DNA from: Eutrophocola sp964503965
Lineage (GTDB): Bacteria > Pseudomonadota > Gammaproteobacteria > Pseudomonadales > Pseudohongiellaceae
Length of the DNA: 64,000 nucleotides
Direction: 5' to 3'
Assembly: GCA_964503965.1 (NCBI GenBank)
Contig: CAZDCK010000014.1
Span: 1 to 64,000, forward strand
A model generated the notes under the pieces. It was not told the DNA's origin. It ran no database searches and saw only the letters and a program-made list of their open reading frames with translations. The translations under genes and the position numbers were made by a program. Shown here piece after piece: positions 25,354-34,017 of this stretch (the first letter of the stretch is position 1; every line of letters starts with the position of its first letter).

Positions 25354-25572
25354 CGTGTTAATTTCAGCCCCTTGGGCGTAAATCTTCTATGTCACCGGCC
25401 TGTAAAGACAGGTATGCCAGTAAACCGGCATGGTTTGCCCAGGTTCGCTGCTGGCCCCCTTTTCCCGGGGGAAAAGGGATAACAGGATAATTAGCCGGTG
25501 GGCTATTTTCAAGCAGGCAAGGGCTTGATCCCGATAGCATATCGCTCAGGCACGGAAATTAATGGCATTCCC

Positions 25573-26337
25573 TTAATCGAGCCGGCTAAAATCAGGCGGT
25601 GCTATACCCTTGGCCTCGAGATGGTTCTCGTATATCTCCTCGCTACAGGAGTATTCCAGAATAGGTGTATCAGGGGAGTATCTCAGGGTACCAACTATAC
25701 GTACGGGCTCGGTAAAAAGCCTTGGATCAGTCAGTTCCATTTCATTGGTCAGGTAATTGACTGTCTCCCCTGCATCATTGGTCACTGGAACAAGATTCCA
25801 GCGCTCAACGATAGTGGCATCCTCGGTATTGGGCACACGCCGCATATAGGGATACTCTCGCAGGTATGAGGTTTCGATGACCAGTGTATCTCCCTCAAAA
25901 TGACCAACGGAGTAACCCATTCTTGTTGGCAGGATCGGTTCCGGGCGCGGATGCCCTTCCAGGTAGATCTTGCGGTACTGGTAATACCCTTCCCACAGTA
26001 AATTGATAAACCCGTCGGTCTGGACGATTTCAACCGGGAATGGTGCCCCCCAGATACTGCGGGGCAATCCGGGCTTTATGCAAAAACCACCAGGCTCATC
26101 ACTGACGTCAAAATCCTGAAGGTACTGCTCGGCCATCTTTGCGGCCTGTTCAGTATAGGGAAATTCCCGGTGACCTGGCTCAAGGGCTGGCGCATCAGGG
26201 TCAAATCCAGCCGGGAACCAGAGTCCACTGAAATCAGGCTGGGCCATGATTGACGCTGAAAAGAATATCGCCAATAAGGAGATGGCAACATGTGAAACGG
26301 GGGATAGTATGCCCCTGTCTGGTGTCTTCTTGTCCAT
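25573..26337 (-). CDS. Exported protein of the DUF6152-associated RMGxSxGHxEGDTLV family
   Basis: 254 residues from the ATG before DKKTPDRGIL. A Sec signal peptide (LLAIFFSASIMAQ) is followed by PDFSGLWFPAGFD, the PGG.C loop (EPGGFCIKPGLP), LPTRMGYSVGHFEGDTLVIET and a final CSEEIYENH segment. It is a secreted all-beta-looking protein of unknown function. Relatives in this window are the plus-strand gene at 26939 and the C-terminal part of the 51042 protein. The gene is translated 29 bases after the DUF6152 gene on the same strand (AAGGGA ribosome site), so the two proteins likely work together. Confidence 0.78.
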   Translation of the reverse strand: MDKKTPDRGILSPVSHVAISLLAIFFSASIMAQPDFSGLWFPAGFDPDAPALEPGHREFPYTEQAAKMAEQYLQDFDVSDEPGGFCIKPGLPRSIWGAPFPVEIVQTDGFINLLWEGYYQYRKIYLEGHPRPEPILPTRMGYSVGHFEGDTLVIETSYLREYPYMRRVPNTEDATIVERWNLVPVTNDAGETVNYLTNEMELTDPRLFTEPVRIVGTLRYSPDTPILEYSCSEEIYENHLEAKGIAPPDFSRLD

Positions 26338-26366
26338 AACGTTTCCCTTAACCTGCCTGCCAGTAA

Positions 26367-26738
26367 TCAGAAAGTGGTACCGTCTTTCGTTTCCCATGAC
26401 TGTATGTAGCCACCATCTTCGCCATTACGCATGGGAGCAATAAAAATAGTGACGGTGTCACCTTCTTCCATCATCCCCGGACGCCAACCCCGGCGATAGA
26501 CGTTGTTCCGGCTATGACCCTCAAATTCGACTTCCTTTTCAACCCCATCATCTTCATAAGCGAGGATGAGATAAATGTGCGGATTGGACACATCAAGTTC
26601 CTTGATAACACCTGTTACTGGCACATTTTGGCTGAAATCAAACTGGGATGCCGAATGATGGGCATTGGCCAGGCCTGCAGCCAGGGATAAACAAAAAGCG
26701 AAAACACCTGTGGTAATAATTCTTGTTTTGAAACGCAT
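26367..26738 (-). CDS. DUF6152 exported protein
   Basis: 123 residues from the ATG before RFKTRIITTG. After a Sec signal (FCLSLAAGLANA) the mature protein begins AHHSASQFDF, then VPVTGVIKELDVSNPHIYLIL, GHSRNNVYRRGW and GDTVTIFIAPMRNGEDGG. The AHHS start, the NPH motif and the RRGW segment are typical of DUF6152. The short beta-rich domain may bind a metal through the N-terminal His pair (inference). Operon partner of the following gene. Confidence 0.85.
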   Translation of the reverse strand: MRFKTRIITTGVFAFCLSLAAGLANAHHSASQFDFSQNVPVTGVIKELDVSNPHIYLILAYEDDGVEKEVEFEGHSRNNVYRRGWRPGMMEEGDTVTIFIAPMRNGEDGGYIQSWETKDGTTF

Positions 26739-26938
26739 GAAAATTTCCCCATTCTCTATGGCTGGAGCATGTCTCACTAATTATCGCTCCCGCAGGTTGC
26801 CAAATTTAGCATAATTACCGGCGATAGGTGAAAGTCTTCAAACCGGTTGACATTATTCTGGCCGCCTCGCATATTTCTTACCTGACCTGAAACAAATAGA
26901 TCATAAATAGTTACATCATATAAGGTATGGGGAAAACC

Positions 26939-27682
26939 ATGGGGAACCGTCTCACCACGTCATTTATTCTTTCCATAACGCTGCTGGCATCATTTTCATC
27001 CCTCGCAGCAGATAGCAAACCTGATTTCTCCGGCGTCTGGGTCGCCTATGCCAGCGAGCCATCGCTGATGCGCACCGATTTCCAATCGCTCACCGCTGAA
27101 GGGCAGACCAGGCAGGAAGCCTATCTTTCGCAGTATCCGAACTGGGTGGAGCCCGGGGCCTGGTGTGTACCTCCTGGTATGCCCGATACCATGTTCTCCA
27201 TGGTCTCCTACCCTATTGAAGTGATTCATAAGGAAAAGCAATTGACCATGATCGCCGAACTGGAAATGCAGGTCCGCCGGGTTTTCATCGATGGCCGTGA
27301 CCATCCCAATGATCTGCCACCGACCCGGATGGGTCACTCCATTGCCAACTGGGAAGGAGATACACTGGTCATCCACACCGCCCTGTTGAAAGAAACCCTC
27401 TCCGGTCGCTGGCCCCGCACCGAAGGCATGGAAATCACTGAGAGAATGTACATGACCACGCGCGAAGCAGCCGGTAAGGAACCTACCGGGTTTGTGGCGA
27501 CTATTGCCCCACCGATCGACAATGATACGCTGGTTTTTGAAGTCACTGTGACAGACCCAAACCTCTATGAAGAGCCTCGCCAGGTAACCATGTTTTACCA
27601 ACGCATGAGTGATGATATTTTTCTGGAGTACGATTGTACGGTAGACAAATGGCAACAGGCTCTTGATGCCGCCAATCCCTGA
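26939..27682 (+). CDS. Exported protein, paralogue of the 25573 gene
   Basis: 247 residues. A signal peptide (SFILSITLLASFSSLAA) is followed by DSKPDFSGVWVAYASEP, PGAWCVPPGMPDTMFS, LPPTRMGHSIANWEGDTLVI and the terminal EYDCTVDKWQ. The same sequence landmarks occur in the same order in the minus-strand gene at 25573, so the two arose by duplication. The upstream ATG at 26927 is less well placed for its ribosome site than the one at 26939, which has GGGGA about 6 bases upstream. Divergent from the DUF6152 gene. Function unknown. Confidence 0.78.
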   Translation: MGNRLTTSFILSITLLASFSSLAADSKPDFSGVWVAYASEPSLMRTDFQSLTAEGQTRQEAYLSQYPNWVEPGAWCVPPGMPDTMFSMVSYPIEVIHKEKQLTMIAELEMQVRRVFIDGRDHPNDLPPTRMGHSIANWEGDTLVIHTALLKETLSGRWPRTEGMEITERMYMTTREAAGKEPTGFVATIAPPIDNDTLVFEVTVTDPNLYEEPRQVTMFYQRMSDDIFLEYDCTVDKWQQALDAANP

Positions 27683-27690
27683 GAGGACTA

Positions 27691-27720
27691 AAGGCCCGGA
27701 AGATGTCTACGCCGGGCCTT
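27691..27720 (+). terminator. Rho-independent terminator after the 26939 gene
   Basis: A 9-bp stem AAGGCCCGG/CCGGGCCTT with a 12-nt loop follows the stop by 8 bases and is trailed by TTTCAACCCTTTTTT. Confidence 0.8.
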
Positions 27721-27743
27721 TCAACCCTTTTTTCTGCTCCCTG

Positions 27744-28016
27744 TCACGCTGTCATCAGTGTCCATGCTCCAATAAGAATAAACCCTGCCCCGGCAATCAT
27801 ATGCAGCAGTTTTTCACTGATATATGCGGAAATCACACTACCAGCCAGGACCCCAAGTGCTGATGCAAGAATCAGGGCCAGTGAAGCCGCCAGAAACACC
27901 GTGAGTTTACTCACCTCTTTATCAGCAGCAAAAAGCATGGTCGCCAGTTGTGTCTTGTCGCCAAGCTCGGCGATAAAAACCGTGCCCAGTACCGTGAAGA
28001 ATATTTTCCATTCCAT
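27744..28016 (-). CDS. GDT1/TMEM165 (UPF0016) family half-size cation transporter
   Basis: 90 residues with three membrane helices. The family signature ELGDKTQLATML (E-x-G-D-K-T) lies at about residues 17-28. Full-length members have two such repeats and about 190 residues; this is a single-repeat form which would need to dimerise. Related proteins move Mn2+ or Ca2+ across membranes, so a manganese exporter is plausible. Start by ATG before EWKIFFTVLG. No adjacent regulator was recognised. Confidence 0.85.
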   Translation of the reverse strand: MEWKIFFTVLGTVFIAELGDKTQLATMLFAADKEVSKLTVFLAASLALILASALGVLAGSVISAYISEKLLHMIAGAGFILIGAWTLMTA

Positions 28017-28121
28017 ATTGCTGACCCTGGAAATTTTGACAATGAACCTGCAGGCCCTTTCGAGCCGCTTACCTTATATACCATTATTCCTTTAACGTCT
28101 TTCCTCTGATCCTCATCGAAA

Positions 28122-28148
28122 AAAAAGCCGGATCAAATCCGGCTTTTT
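28122..28148 (-). terminator. Rho-independent terminator after the methyltransferase gene
   Basis: A 12-bp perfect stem (AAAAAGCCGGAT / ATCCGGCTTTTT) with a 3-nt loop, 25 bases beyond the stop at 28174 on the minus strand; the run of T continues for eight bases. Confidence 0.9.
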
Positions 28149-28173
28149 AATGATCACCTGAATTGAGGTCTCA

Positions 28174-28893
28174 TCAATTCGGTTTACGTGCGATCAAGAG
28201 AAAACGGTCTACATCACGTCCATAAATGGGGTCAGAAATAGATCGCGCATGATCATCCGCATTGGTCCGAAGCAGATCCGAGTCATTCACAATTTCCAGG
28301 CCTGCTTCCTCAATCCAGCGTTCAGCATTGGACTTGAGCATACGATGCATCATGGCATTTTCCATACCTGGCATACCAATATGATCAATTACAGCAACCA
28401 TTCCGCCCGGCTTCAGCACATTATATATAGCCTGGAAATAGGGCTCAGCGCGTTCATCATTGTAATGATGGATGTTCAATGCCGTGATGGCCCTGTCGAT
28501 GGAGTTGGCAGGATAGTCCTGTACATTTTCAAAATAGGCTTCTGTATTTCCCAGGCTTGCTGCCAGGTCTTTTCCAGCCTGACCATTGTTACGTTGCAGG
28601 CCACGAGGACCAAACTGGCTGATGACCTTGCCCTGTGGGCCAACCGCTGCAGAAAGAATACGCGTGTACCAGCCACCGCCAGCGCCGATATCCATGACAG
28701 TCATACCTGCATCCACATCCAGCTGATTCATCACCTGGTAAGGTCGGCGGGAACCATCCCGAACACGATCTTCTTCAGGACGACTGTCTGACATTAATGC
28801 GTCCATGAATCCCGGCGCCACTTCCGCATTGGCCCCATGCAGACCGAATAGCAGGCAGGCAAAAAAGCCGGTTTTAATAATTGTTGATTTCAT
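28174..28893 (-). CDS. Exported class I SAM-dependent methyltransferase-like protein
   Basis: 239 residues. A Sec signal peptide (TGFFACLLFGLHGANA) is unexpected for a SAM enzyme. The mature domain shows the SAM-binding motif I VMDIGAGGGWYTRIL (about residues 67-81), a motif-IV-like ALNIHHYND and the PGGMVAVIDHIG segment, so the Rossmann fold looks intact. Exported members of this family are known from many Gram-negative genomes but their substrate and source of SAM are unclear. A strong terminator follows, and the gene stands alone. Confidence 0.88.
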   Translation of the reverse strand: MKSTIIKTGFFACLLFGLHGANAEVAPGFMDALMSDSRPEEDRVRDGSRRPYQVMNQLDVDAGMTVMDIGAGGGWYTRILSAAVGPQGKVISQFGPRGLQRNNGQAGKDLAASLGNTEAYFENVQDYPANSIDRAITALNIHHYNDERAEPYFQAIYNVLKPGGMVAVIDHIGMPGMENAMMHRMLKSNAERWIEEAGLEIVNDSDLLRTNADDHARSISDPIYGRDVDRFLLIARKPN

Positions 28894-29079
28894 GCATTTC
28901 CCCTTGAGTACTGTTGATTGGATTATCCAAATAAAAGTGTAGATCCAGCCCTTTTAACGACCGGCAATATTCTTTTTCTGTAGCAAGGTCATGGAAAGTA
29001 AACCACATCCGGTGTGGAATCAAGGCAGCTACCGCTGCCACCCGGTAAATCCATAATTCCTACAAAAACAGAAGGACAG

Positions 29080-30768
29080 CTATTCGCTCATGTAATGACG
29101 TTTGTCTACCGGCTTCATGGAGGCATTCGCGACCAGGCCGATGAGCAGTAATACGGCCATCAGGTACATGGTGTTGTTGTAAAGACTCGACGTGGGGTCC
29201 ACTGTTCCCGCAGGGGCAATTTCCATAAGGCTGGCAATTGTTACTGTCTGGGCTGCCACCAACTGGTCAAGCTGTTCAACATCGGCACCGAAGCGGGCCT
29301 GGAAGTCTGCGGGATCAATGATACTCACGAGATTCTGAATGGCCCTTGCCACTGCTGACTCACGCAGAGAGGTGATGGCAAGCGGACCAACGACACCAGC
29401 TGTACTCCAGGCCGTTAGCAAACGGCCATGAATGCCTCCAACATAGCGTGTACCAAATATATCGGCCAGGTAAGCGGGAATGGTCGCAAAGCCTCCACCA
29501 TACATGGTAAAAATAATCATGGTCGCCGCATAGAAAAGAACCAACCAGACCACTGCCGGACTGGCACTGACCTGAAGGGCCGCAAAAGGAACAGAACAGT
29601 AAAGTACTATGCCCAGGGCAAAGAAAATCCAGTAAGTGTTTTTCCGCCCGATATAATCAGAAGAGCTTGCCCAGAAAAACCGGCCAACCATGTTGAACAC
29701 CGAAATCATGCTGACATAAACCGCGGCAAAAGCACCATCAACAATGCCCGGCAAGGTGGTACCAAAAATCTCACTCATCATGGTACTGGCTACGCCAAGC
29801 ACACCAATACCGGCCGACACATTCATGCAGAGTACGATCCATAGGCGGTAGAACTGGGGCGTCTTCATTGCCTGCTCGATGTCCACATTATGGCTGGTAA
29901 TCATCCTGTTCGCTTCGGCGCCCTCCTCCGGTGGCGTCCATCCTTCAGGTACCCAGTCATCTGCAGGAACACGGTAGGAAAATGCGGCAATAAGCATGAC
30001 CACGAGGTATAACAGTCCCAGAACCATGAAGGTGGCAGCCACGCCGGTCGAGCCGGTACCGACCACATAGACACCTTCCGGACCCGGCACCAGCATGCCG
30101 GCCACTTCGTTGGCCCCAACCACAACCACTTCCAGCTGCTCACCGGCCCGCTCAACAAAACGGCGGCCTGATTCCGTAATAAGGGCAACCTGGTCAATAG
30201 TGCCCAGATACTCAGGAGCTTCATAAAAACGCTGGATAAAAAAGCGCTTCAGGGGCGCGCCAATCATGGCGCCGCCGCCAAAGCCCATAATTGCCATACC
30301 GGTTGCCATGCCACGCCGGTCGGGAAACCATTTAATGAGGGTACTTACCGGGGATACATAACCCAGGCCAAGCCCACAGCCGCCCAGAACGCCATAGCCA
30401 AGATACAGGAGCCATAACTGGTGGGTCAGGATGCCGAAACTGCCGACAAGATATCCACCACCCCACAGCACTGCCGCAACTGACCCGACCAGTCGCGGCC
30501 CCACCCTGTCCAGCCAGTGACCGGCAAGTGCAGCGGCCAGTCCCAGGAAAACTATGGCAACGGAAAATATCCAGGTCACATCCTGCAGACTCCAGTCACC
30601 GGAAGCCGGCGTGACCACACCAAAAAGACGCGTCAGTGGAGGATTGTAAATGCTCCAGGCATACACGGAGCCAATGCATAAATGAATGGCAATGGAAGCA
30701 GGCGGCACTTTCCAGCGATTAAAGCCTGGTTTGGCAATGATGCGTTCCCTGGAGAGCATGTCCAGCAT
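29080..30768 (-). CDS. MFS transporter, oxalate:formate antiporter (OFA) family
   Basis: 562 residues, longer than a usual 400-450-residue OFA carrier. The N-terminal signature HLCIGSVYAWSIYNPPLT and the MFS loop AGHWLDRVGPR are typical of the family, with helices 1-6 and 7-12 visible on either side. A soluble insert of about 65 residues (FYEAPEYLGTIDQVALITESG... to VYVVGTGST) lies between helices 6 and 7, and another short one before the C-terminal helix. Substrate unknown: oxalate, formate or other carboxylates are likely. The neighbours are an Nramp-related transporter and a ThDP enzyme on the same strand. Confidence 0.85.
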   Translation of the reverse strand: MLDMLSRERIIAKPGFNRWKVPPASIAIHLCIGSVYAWSIYNPPLTRLFGVVTPASGDWSLQDVTWIFSVAIVFLGLAAALAGHWLDRVGPRLVGSVAAVLWGGGYLVGSFGILTHQLWLLYLGYGVLGGCGLGLGYVSPVSTLIKWFPDRRGMATGMAIMGFGGGAMIGAPLKRFFIQRFYEAPEYLGTIDQVALITESGRRFVERAGEQLEVVVVGANEVAGMLVPGPEGVYVVGTGSTGVAATFMVLGLLYLVVMLIAAFSYRVPADDWVPEGWTPPEEGAEANRMITSHNVDIEQAMKTPQFYRLWIVLCMNVSAGIGVLGVASTMMSEIFGTTLPGIVDGAFAAVYVSMISVFNMVGRFFWASSSDYIGRKNTYWIFFALGIVLYCSVPFAALQVSASPAVVWLVLFYAATMIIFTMYGGGFATIPAYLADIFGTRYVGGIHGRLLTAWSTAGVVGPLAITSLRESAVARAIQNLVSIIDPADFQARFGADVEQLDQLVAAQTVTIASLMEIAPAGTVDPTSSLYNNTMYLMAVLLLIGLVANASMKPVDKRHYMSE

Positions 30769-30913
30769 TGATTCACCCCGTTATTTATCCAGATGCCCGC
30801 AGGTCCTGCGAAAAACTTCCTAACGCTCTTACCTGTTTACCCTGGGCTCAAAAGCCTGCCCGAACCGTCGGGTGGCCATGCCTGATTTCCAGCAAGACTT
30901 GCCGTAGATCCGG

Positions 30914-32164
30914 CTACATCAGGTAGTTCATGTAAACAAAGAGGATTCCCACCAGGGCAAGAATGACAATGGTGCTGATACTCCAGTACCGGAGCAAGTC
31001 ACCCGGCCGGTCTTCCTCCTTCACCTGGGGCCCAAACATGGCCTTGTGATTCAGGAAAGAGAAAACCGGTGCCACCACAAAACCCATGGAAGTCACCCAG
31101 GCAATAAAAGTGCCGAAATCTTCCAACAGAACAAAAAGAACCAGAAGTACAAGCAGCAGCTCAACGCCGATGAAGCTCATGTAGAGTTTGCTGAAACGGT
31201 TACTGATCTGCTCTTCAGGAACCGGGAATATTTCAACCAGCGCGGCCGCTGAGGAACGGGGCAGCAGGTCCACCAGTGTCAACAGGGTGGAATACATCAC
31301 GGTGAGAGAGGCAATGGCAATGATCGGGTAAATCCAGTCGCCCATGGTGGAAGTAAACAGATTGATCAACTGGCCGGCAAAGGCCGCGCCGTTGGATTCA
31401 ACTGCCACGTCATTGATGTACATGACATAGGTGCCGAGTGCCACAAAACAGATGGCCAGGAAAATGGCAGTCCCGTAGCCCACATGAAAGTCAAAGACGG
31501 CCTCCTTGATACTCACCGGTCTTTGCAGGCGAATGCTTTTGGCCTTGACCCATAATGACAGCCCCACCGAGCCGGCAGTCCCGGTAGGCATCCAGCCTGC
31601 CACGGCTATCAGGAAGAGAACAGTCGGTGTGTCCAGTGTGATATCCGCAGACAGGGAAGCTCCCCCGGTGTCGATACCTCCCACGGCAATAACCGCAGCG
31701 ATTACCGTACCAATGGAAAAAACAATCACCAGGACACGGGTCAGGTCCTCCAGGACGGCATACCGGCCAAGAGCAACGATTAGCATACAGGAAAACACAA
31801 GACCCAACTCCAGGATAATCCCGGTATCGAGATCAAATACGGTTCGCAGGATGGCTGCACTGGTAACCGAAACACCGGATATGGCGAAGGTATATTCAAA
31901 CAGCTGCATGATGAAAAAAAGCAACACCACCCACCGGCCCATGCGGGTGTAGCCTTCCACGAGAGTCTCACCAGTAGCGGCCGCATAGCGGGCGCCAAAC
32001 AGGAAGGTCGGGTATTTGACCAGACAGACCAGAACCAGGTAGCCCACCATGACAAATCCATACGTGGCCCCGGCCGTGGTGGAAGAAACCAGGTGTGATA
32101 CGCCAACTGCTATCGCAGCATATAATATCCCCGGACCCAGTTTCTCCTGCAGCGTTTTGAACAT
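30914..32164 (-). CDS. Nramp-related transporter without the canonical metal motifs
   Basis: 416-residue membrane protein with eleven or so helices and the LeuT/Nramp layout. The N-terminus begins GPGILYAAIAVGVSHLVSST, where Nramp metal transporters have a DPGN motif, and the helix-6 motif MPHN is replaced by a GWMPTGTAG segment. Both metal-coordinating motifs are therefore absent, placing it among Nramp-related transporters with unknown substrates, not among Mn/Fe carriers. It may carry another cation or a small organic solute. It lies between the ThDP enzyme and the OFA carrier on the same strand. Confidence 0.8.
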   Translation of the reverse strand: MFKTLQEKLGPGILYAAIAVGVSHLVSSTTAGATYGFVMVGYLVLVCLVKYPTFLFGARYAAATGETLVEGYTRMGRWVVLLFFIMQLFEYTFAISGVSVTSAAILRTVFDLDTGIILELGLVFSCMLIVALGRYAVLEDLTRVLVIVFSIGTVIAAVIAVGGIDTGGASLSADITLDTPTVLFLIAVAGWMPTGTAGSVGLSLWVKAKSIRLQRPVSIKEAVFDFHVGYGTAIFLAICFVALGTYVMYINDVAVESNGAAFAGQLINLFTSTMGDWIYPIIAIASLTVMYSTLLTLVDLLPRSSAAALVEIFPVPEEQISNRFSKLYMSFIGVELLLVLLVLFVLLEDFGTFIAWVTSMGFVVAPVFSFLNHKAMFGPQVKEEDRPGDLLRYWSISTIVILALVGILFVYMNYLM

Positions 32165-32218
32165 GTCTCCCCCAGAGTAATTCTTCTTCTATCTTTTTTC
32201 TTTTATTGGCTAGTTCAT

Positions 32219-32257
32219 GCCGGATGGCAGTGCTTCGAACCTCTTCCAGTCTACGAC
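32219..32257. repeat. REP-like element, TGCCGGATGGCAG type
   Basis: Shares the GCCGGATGG head and the CCTCTTCCAG tail with the elements at 52285 and 52353. It sits between the Nramp-related gene start and the purine-rich repeat that follows the ThDP gene. Confidence 0.45.
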
Positions 32258-32335
32258 ATGCCTTTTATCCTTGTATCTTTTTATCCTTGTATCTTTTATC
32301 CCTGTATCCTTTTATCGATCTTCCCATCAAGGCCA
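32258..32335 (-). repeat. Post-stop purine-rich repeat array (GGATACA/GGATAAAA units)
   Basis: On the minus strand, about 40 bases after the stop of the ThDP gene, seven units alternate: GATAAAA, GGATACA, GGGATAAAA, GATACAA, GGATAAAAA, GATACAA, GGATAAAA. The array is continuous with the REP-like element at 32219-32257, and is the longest of the post-stop arrays in this window. Confidence 0.65.
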
Positions 32336-32367
32336 TCGAAGATCGACTGCCGGGATATTCCCCCGAC

Positions 32368-34017
32368 TTACTTCCCGTACGACGAGTAGTGCAGAGACAT
32401 ATCCAGTTCCTTGCAGGTTATAAATTCAAGTAATGCTGCCTGACCATTCTCTGTAGCCTCGATGCCACGCTTGAGCGCTTCCACAATGTCTTCAGGATCC
32501 GTGATACGTTCACCGTAACCACCGAAGGCTTTCGCCATATCGGAGTAATTACCCTGGATATCGGTAGAACGATACTTCTCCGTGGACACGGTCATGATCG
32601 GCAGCTCCATGGCCATACAGAAGTTATTGAACAGAATGGACAGAATAGGAATTCTTTCCCTGACCGCCGTTTCAAAATCCATGCCCGTGAAACCAATGGC
32701 CGCATCTCCCCAGACATTGATGCAAAGATGATCCGGCCTGGCCAGTTTTGCTCCCATCGCCAGTGGCAATCCATAACCAAGCTGTGTGGTTTTACCCCAC
32801 CCTATATAGGACAGTGGCGTCTCGGCCTCCCAGAAAGGCACCAGCTGGTCTCTTGGACTGCCGGCATCATGGGTAATTACGACCTTGCTCTTGTCTACCA
32901 GTTTGTTGAGTTCATAAATCACCCGGTAAGGCGTCATCGGGGATTCTTTTGAGGTCAGCTTGGGCAGCCACTCGGCCATCCAGGCATCTTTCACTTCCCT
33001 GATAGCCGCAGGCGTGGACTCTTTCCTGCCCTCTGCTTTCGCCAGATCCAGAGCCCTGAGTTCATCAATCAAGGCACGCAGTGTAAGTTTTGCATCGCCG
33101 ATAAGACCAAGTTCTGCCGGCACATCCTTGTTCAGATCCATCGGATCCAGGGTCGCATGAATCACCTTCTTGTTGTCCGGCATCCGCGTACCAAAGGAGG
33201 TAATGGCAAAGCTGCAGCCCACGCCAAAAATGACGTCCGCTTCATTGAGGAAATGGTAAACCGCTTTCGGAGTAGCGTGGCCACCGGAACCAATGCTCAG
33301 TGGATGGGTTTCATTAAAGGTGCTTTTTCCTTCCAGGCTGGTAGTGACCGGCGCATTGAGCAGCTCGGCAATCTCTTTTAATTCATCCCAGGCTTTCGCA
33401 TAGTTGATCCCCTGGCCGGCATAGATTACCGGTTTGTCAGCGGCCGCCAGCTCTTTTGCTGCGGCCTTTACCGACTCGGCATCCGGACCAGACCTGGCCT
33501 TGAAACTCGGTACATAACTCTCTATTTCCGCTTCTTCCTTGCAGGCATCCCAGGGGATCTCCACCAGTACCGGACCCGGGCGCCCGTTACGAAGCTGGGT
33601 GAACGCTCGACGCATAATATTCGGCACCTCGCTGCCCATGGTGATGGGTTCTGCCCACTTGGTGATATGTTTCATGTTCAGGGTGGAGTTGAAGTTGGGA
33701 AAGTAGTTAGCCACCTTCCTGTCGTAGCCCGCCGGCATAAACAGTACCGGCACTGACTCGCCAAAAGCCTGGGCAACACCGCCAAAGGTGTTTTCCGCAC
33801 CGGGGCCATGCTGCATCACGAATACGCCGATTTCCTCACCACAGGTCATGCGGCTCAGGGCATCCGCCATGTGGGCACCGGTTCTTTCCTGGCGCACAAT
33901 AATAGTCCGGATATCTTCTGCTGCTGCGGCCTCGATAATCGGATTCAGCGGATAACCAAAAAGGTATTTAACCCCCTCGGCTTTCAGGATTTTGGCAATG
34001 GCTTCCGGGACCAGCAT
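32368..34017 (-). CDS. Thiamine-diphosphate-dependent enzyme, acetolactate synthase-like
   Basis: 549 residues, the length of ThDP decarboxylases/synthases. The N-terminal Pyr domain contains the catalytic Glu in VRQERTGAHMADA (about residue 42), a central domain holds DKPVIYAGQGINYAKA, and the C-terminal PP domain holds the ThDP motif GDAAIGFTGMDFETAVRERI...NN. It is likely a cytoplasmic C-C bond-forming or decarboxylating enzyme acting on 2-oxo acids or CoA thioesters; an oxalyl-CoA role would fit the OFA transporter nearby, but the sequence does not establish it. The start is the ATG before LVPEAIAKIL. Confidence 0.83.
   Translation of the reverse strand: MLVPEAIAKILKAEGVKYLFGYPLNPIIEAAAAEDIRTIIVRQERTGAHMADALSRMTCGEEIGVFVMQHGPGAENTFGGVAQAFGESVPVLFMPAGYDRKVANYFPNFNSTLNMKHITKWAEPITMGSEVPNIMRRAFTQLRNGRPGPVLVEIPWDACKEEAEIESYVPSFKARSGPDAESVKAAAKELAAADKPVIYAGQGINYAKAWDELKEIAELLNAPVTTSLEGKSTFNETHPLSIGSGGHATPKAVYHFLNEADVIFGVGCSFAITSFGTRMPDNKKVIHATLDPMDLNKDVPAELGLIGDAKLTLRALIDELRALDLAKAEGRKESTPAAIREVKDAWMAEWLPKLTSKESPMTPYRVIYELNKLVDKSKVVITHDAGSPRDQLVPFWEAETPLSYIGWGKTTQLGYGLPLAMGAKLARPDHLCINVWGDAAIGFTGMDFETAVRERIPILSILFNNFCMAMELPIMTVSTEKYRSTDIQGNYSDMAKAFGGYGERITDPEDIVEALKRGIEATENGQAALLEFITCKELDMSLHYSSYGK

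Noticed and set aside
25457..25490. GGGATAACAGGATAAT near a CCCTTTTCCC/GGGAAAAGGG palindrome, resembling a homing-endonuclease site or a post-stop repeat
   Set aside because: Only a partial match to either, and its polarity is opposite to the other post-stop arrays.
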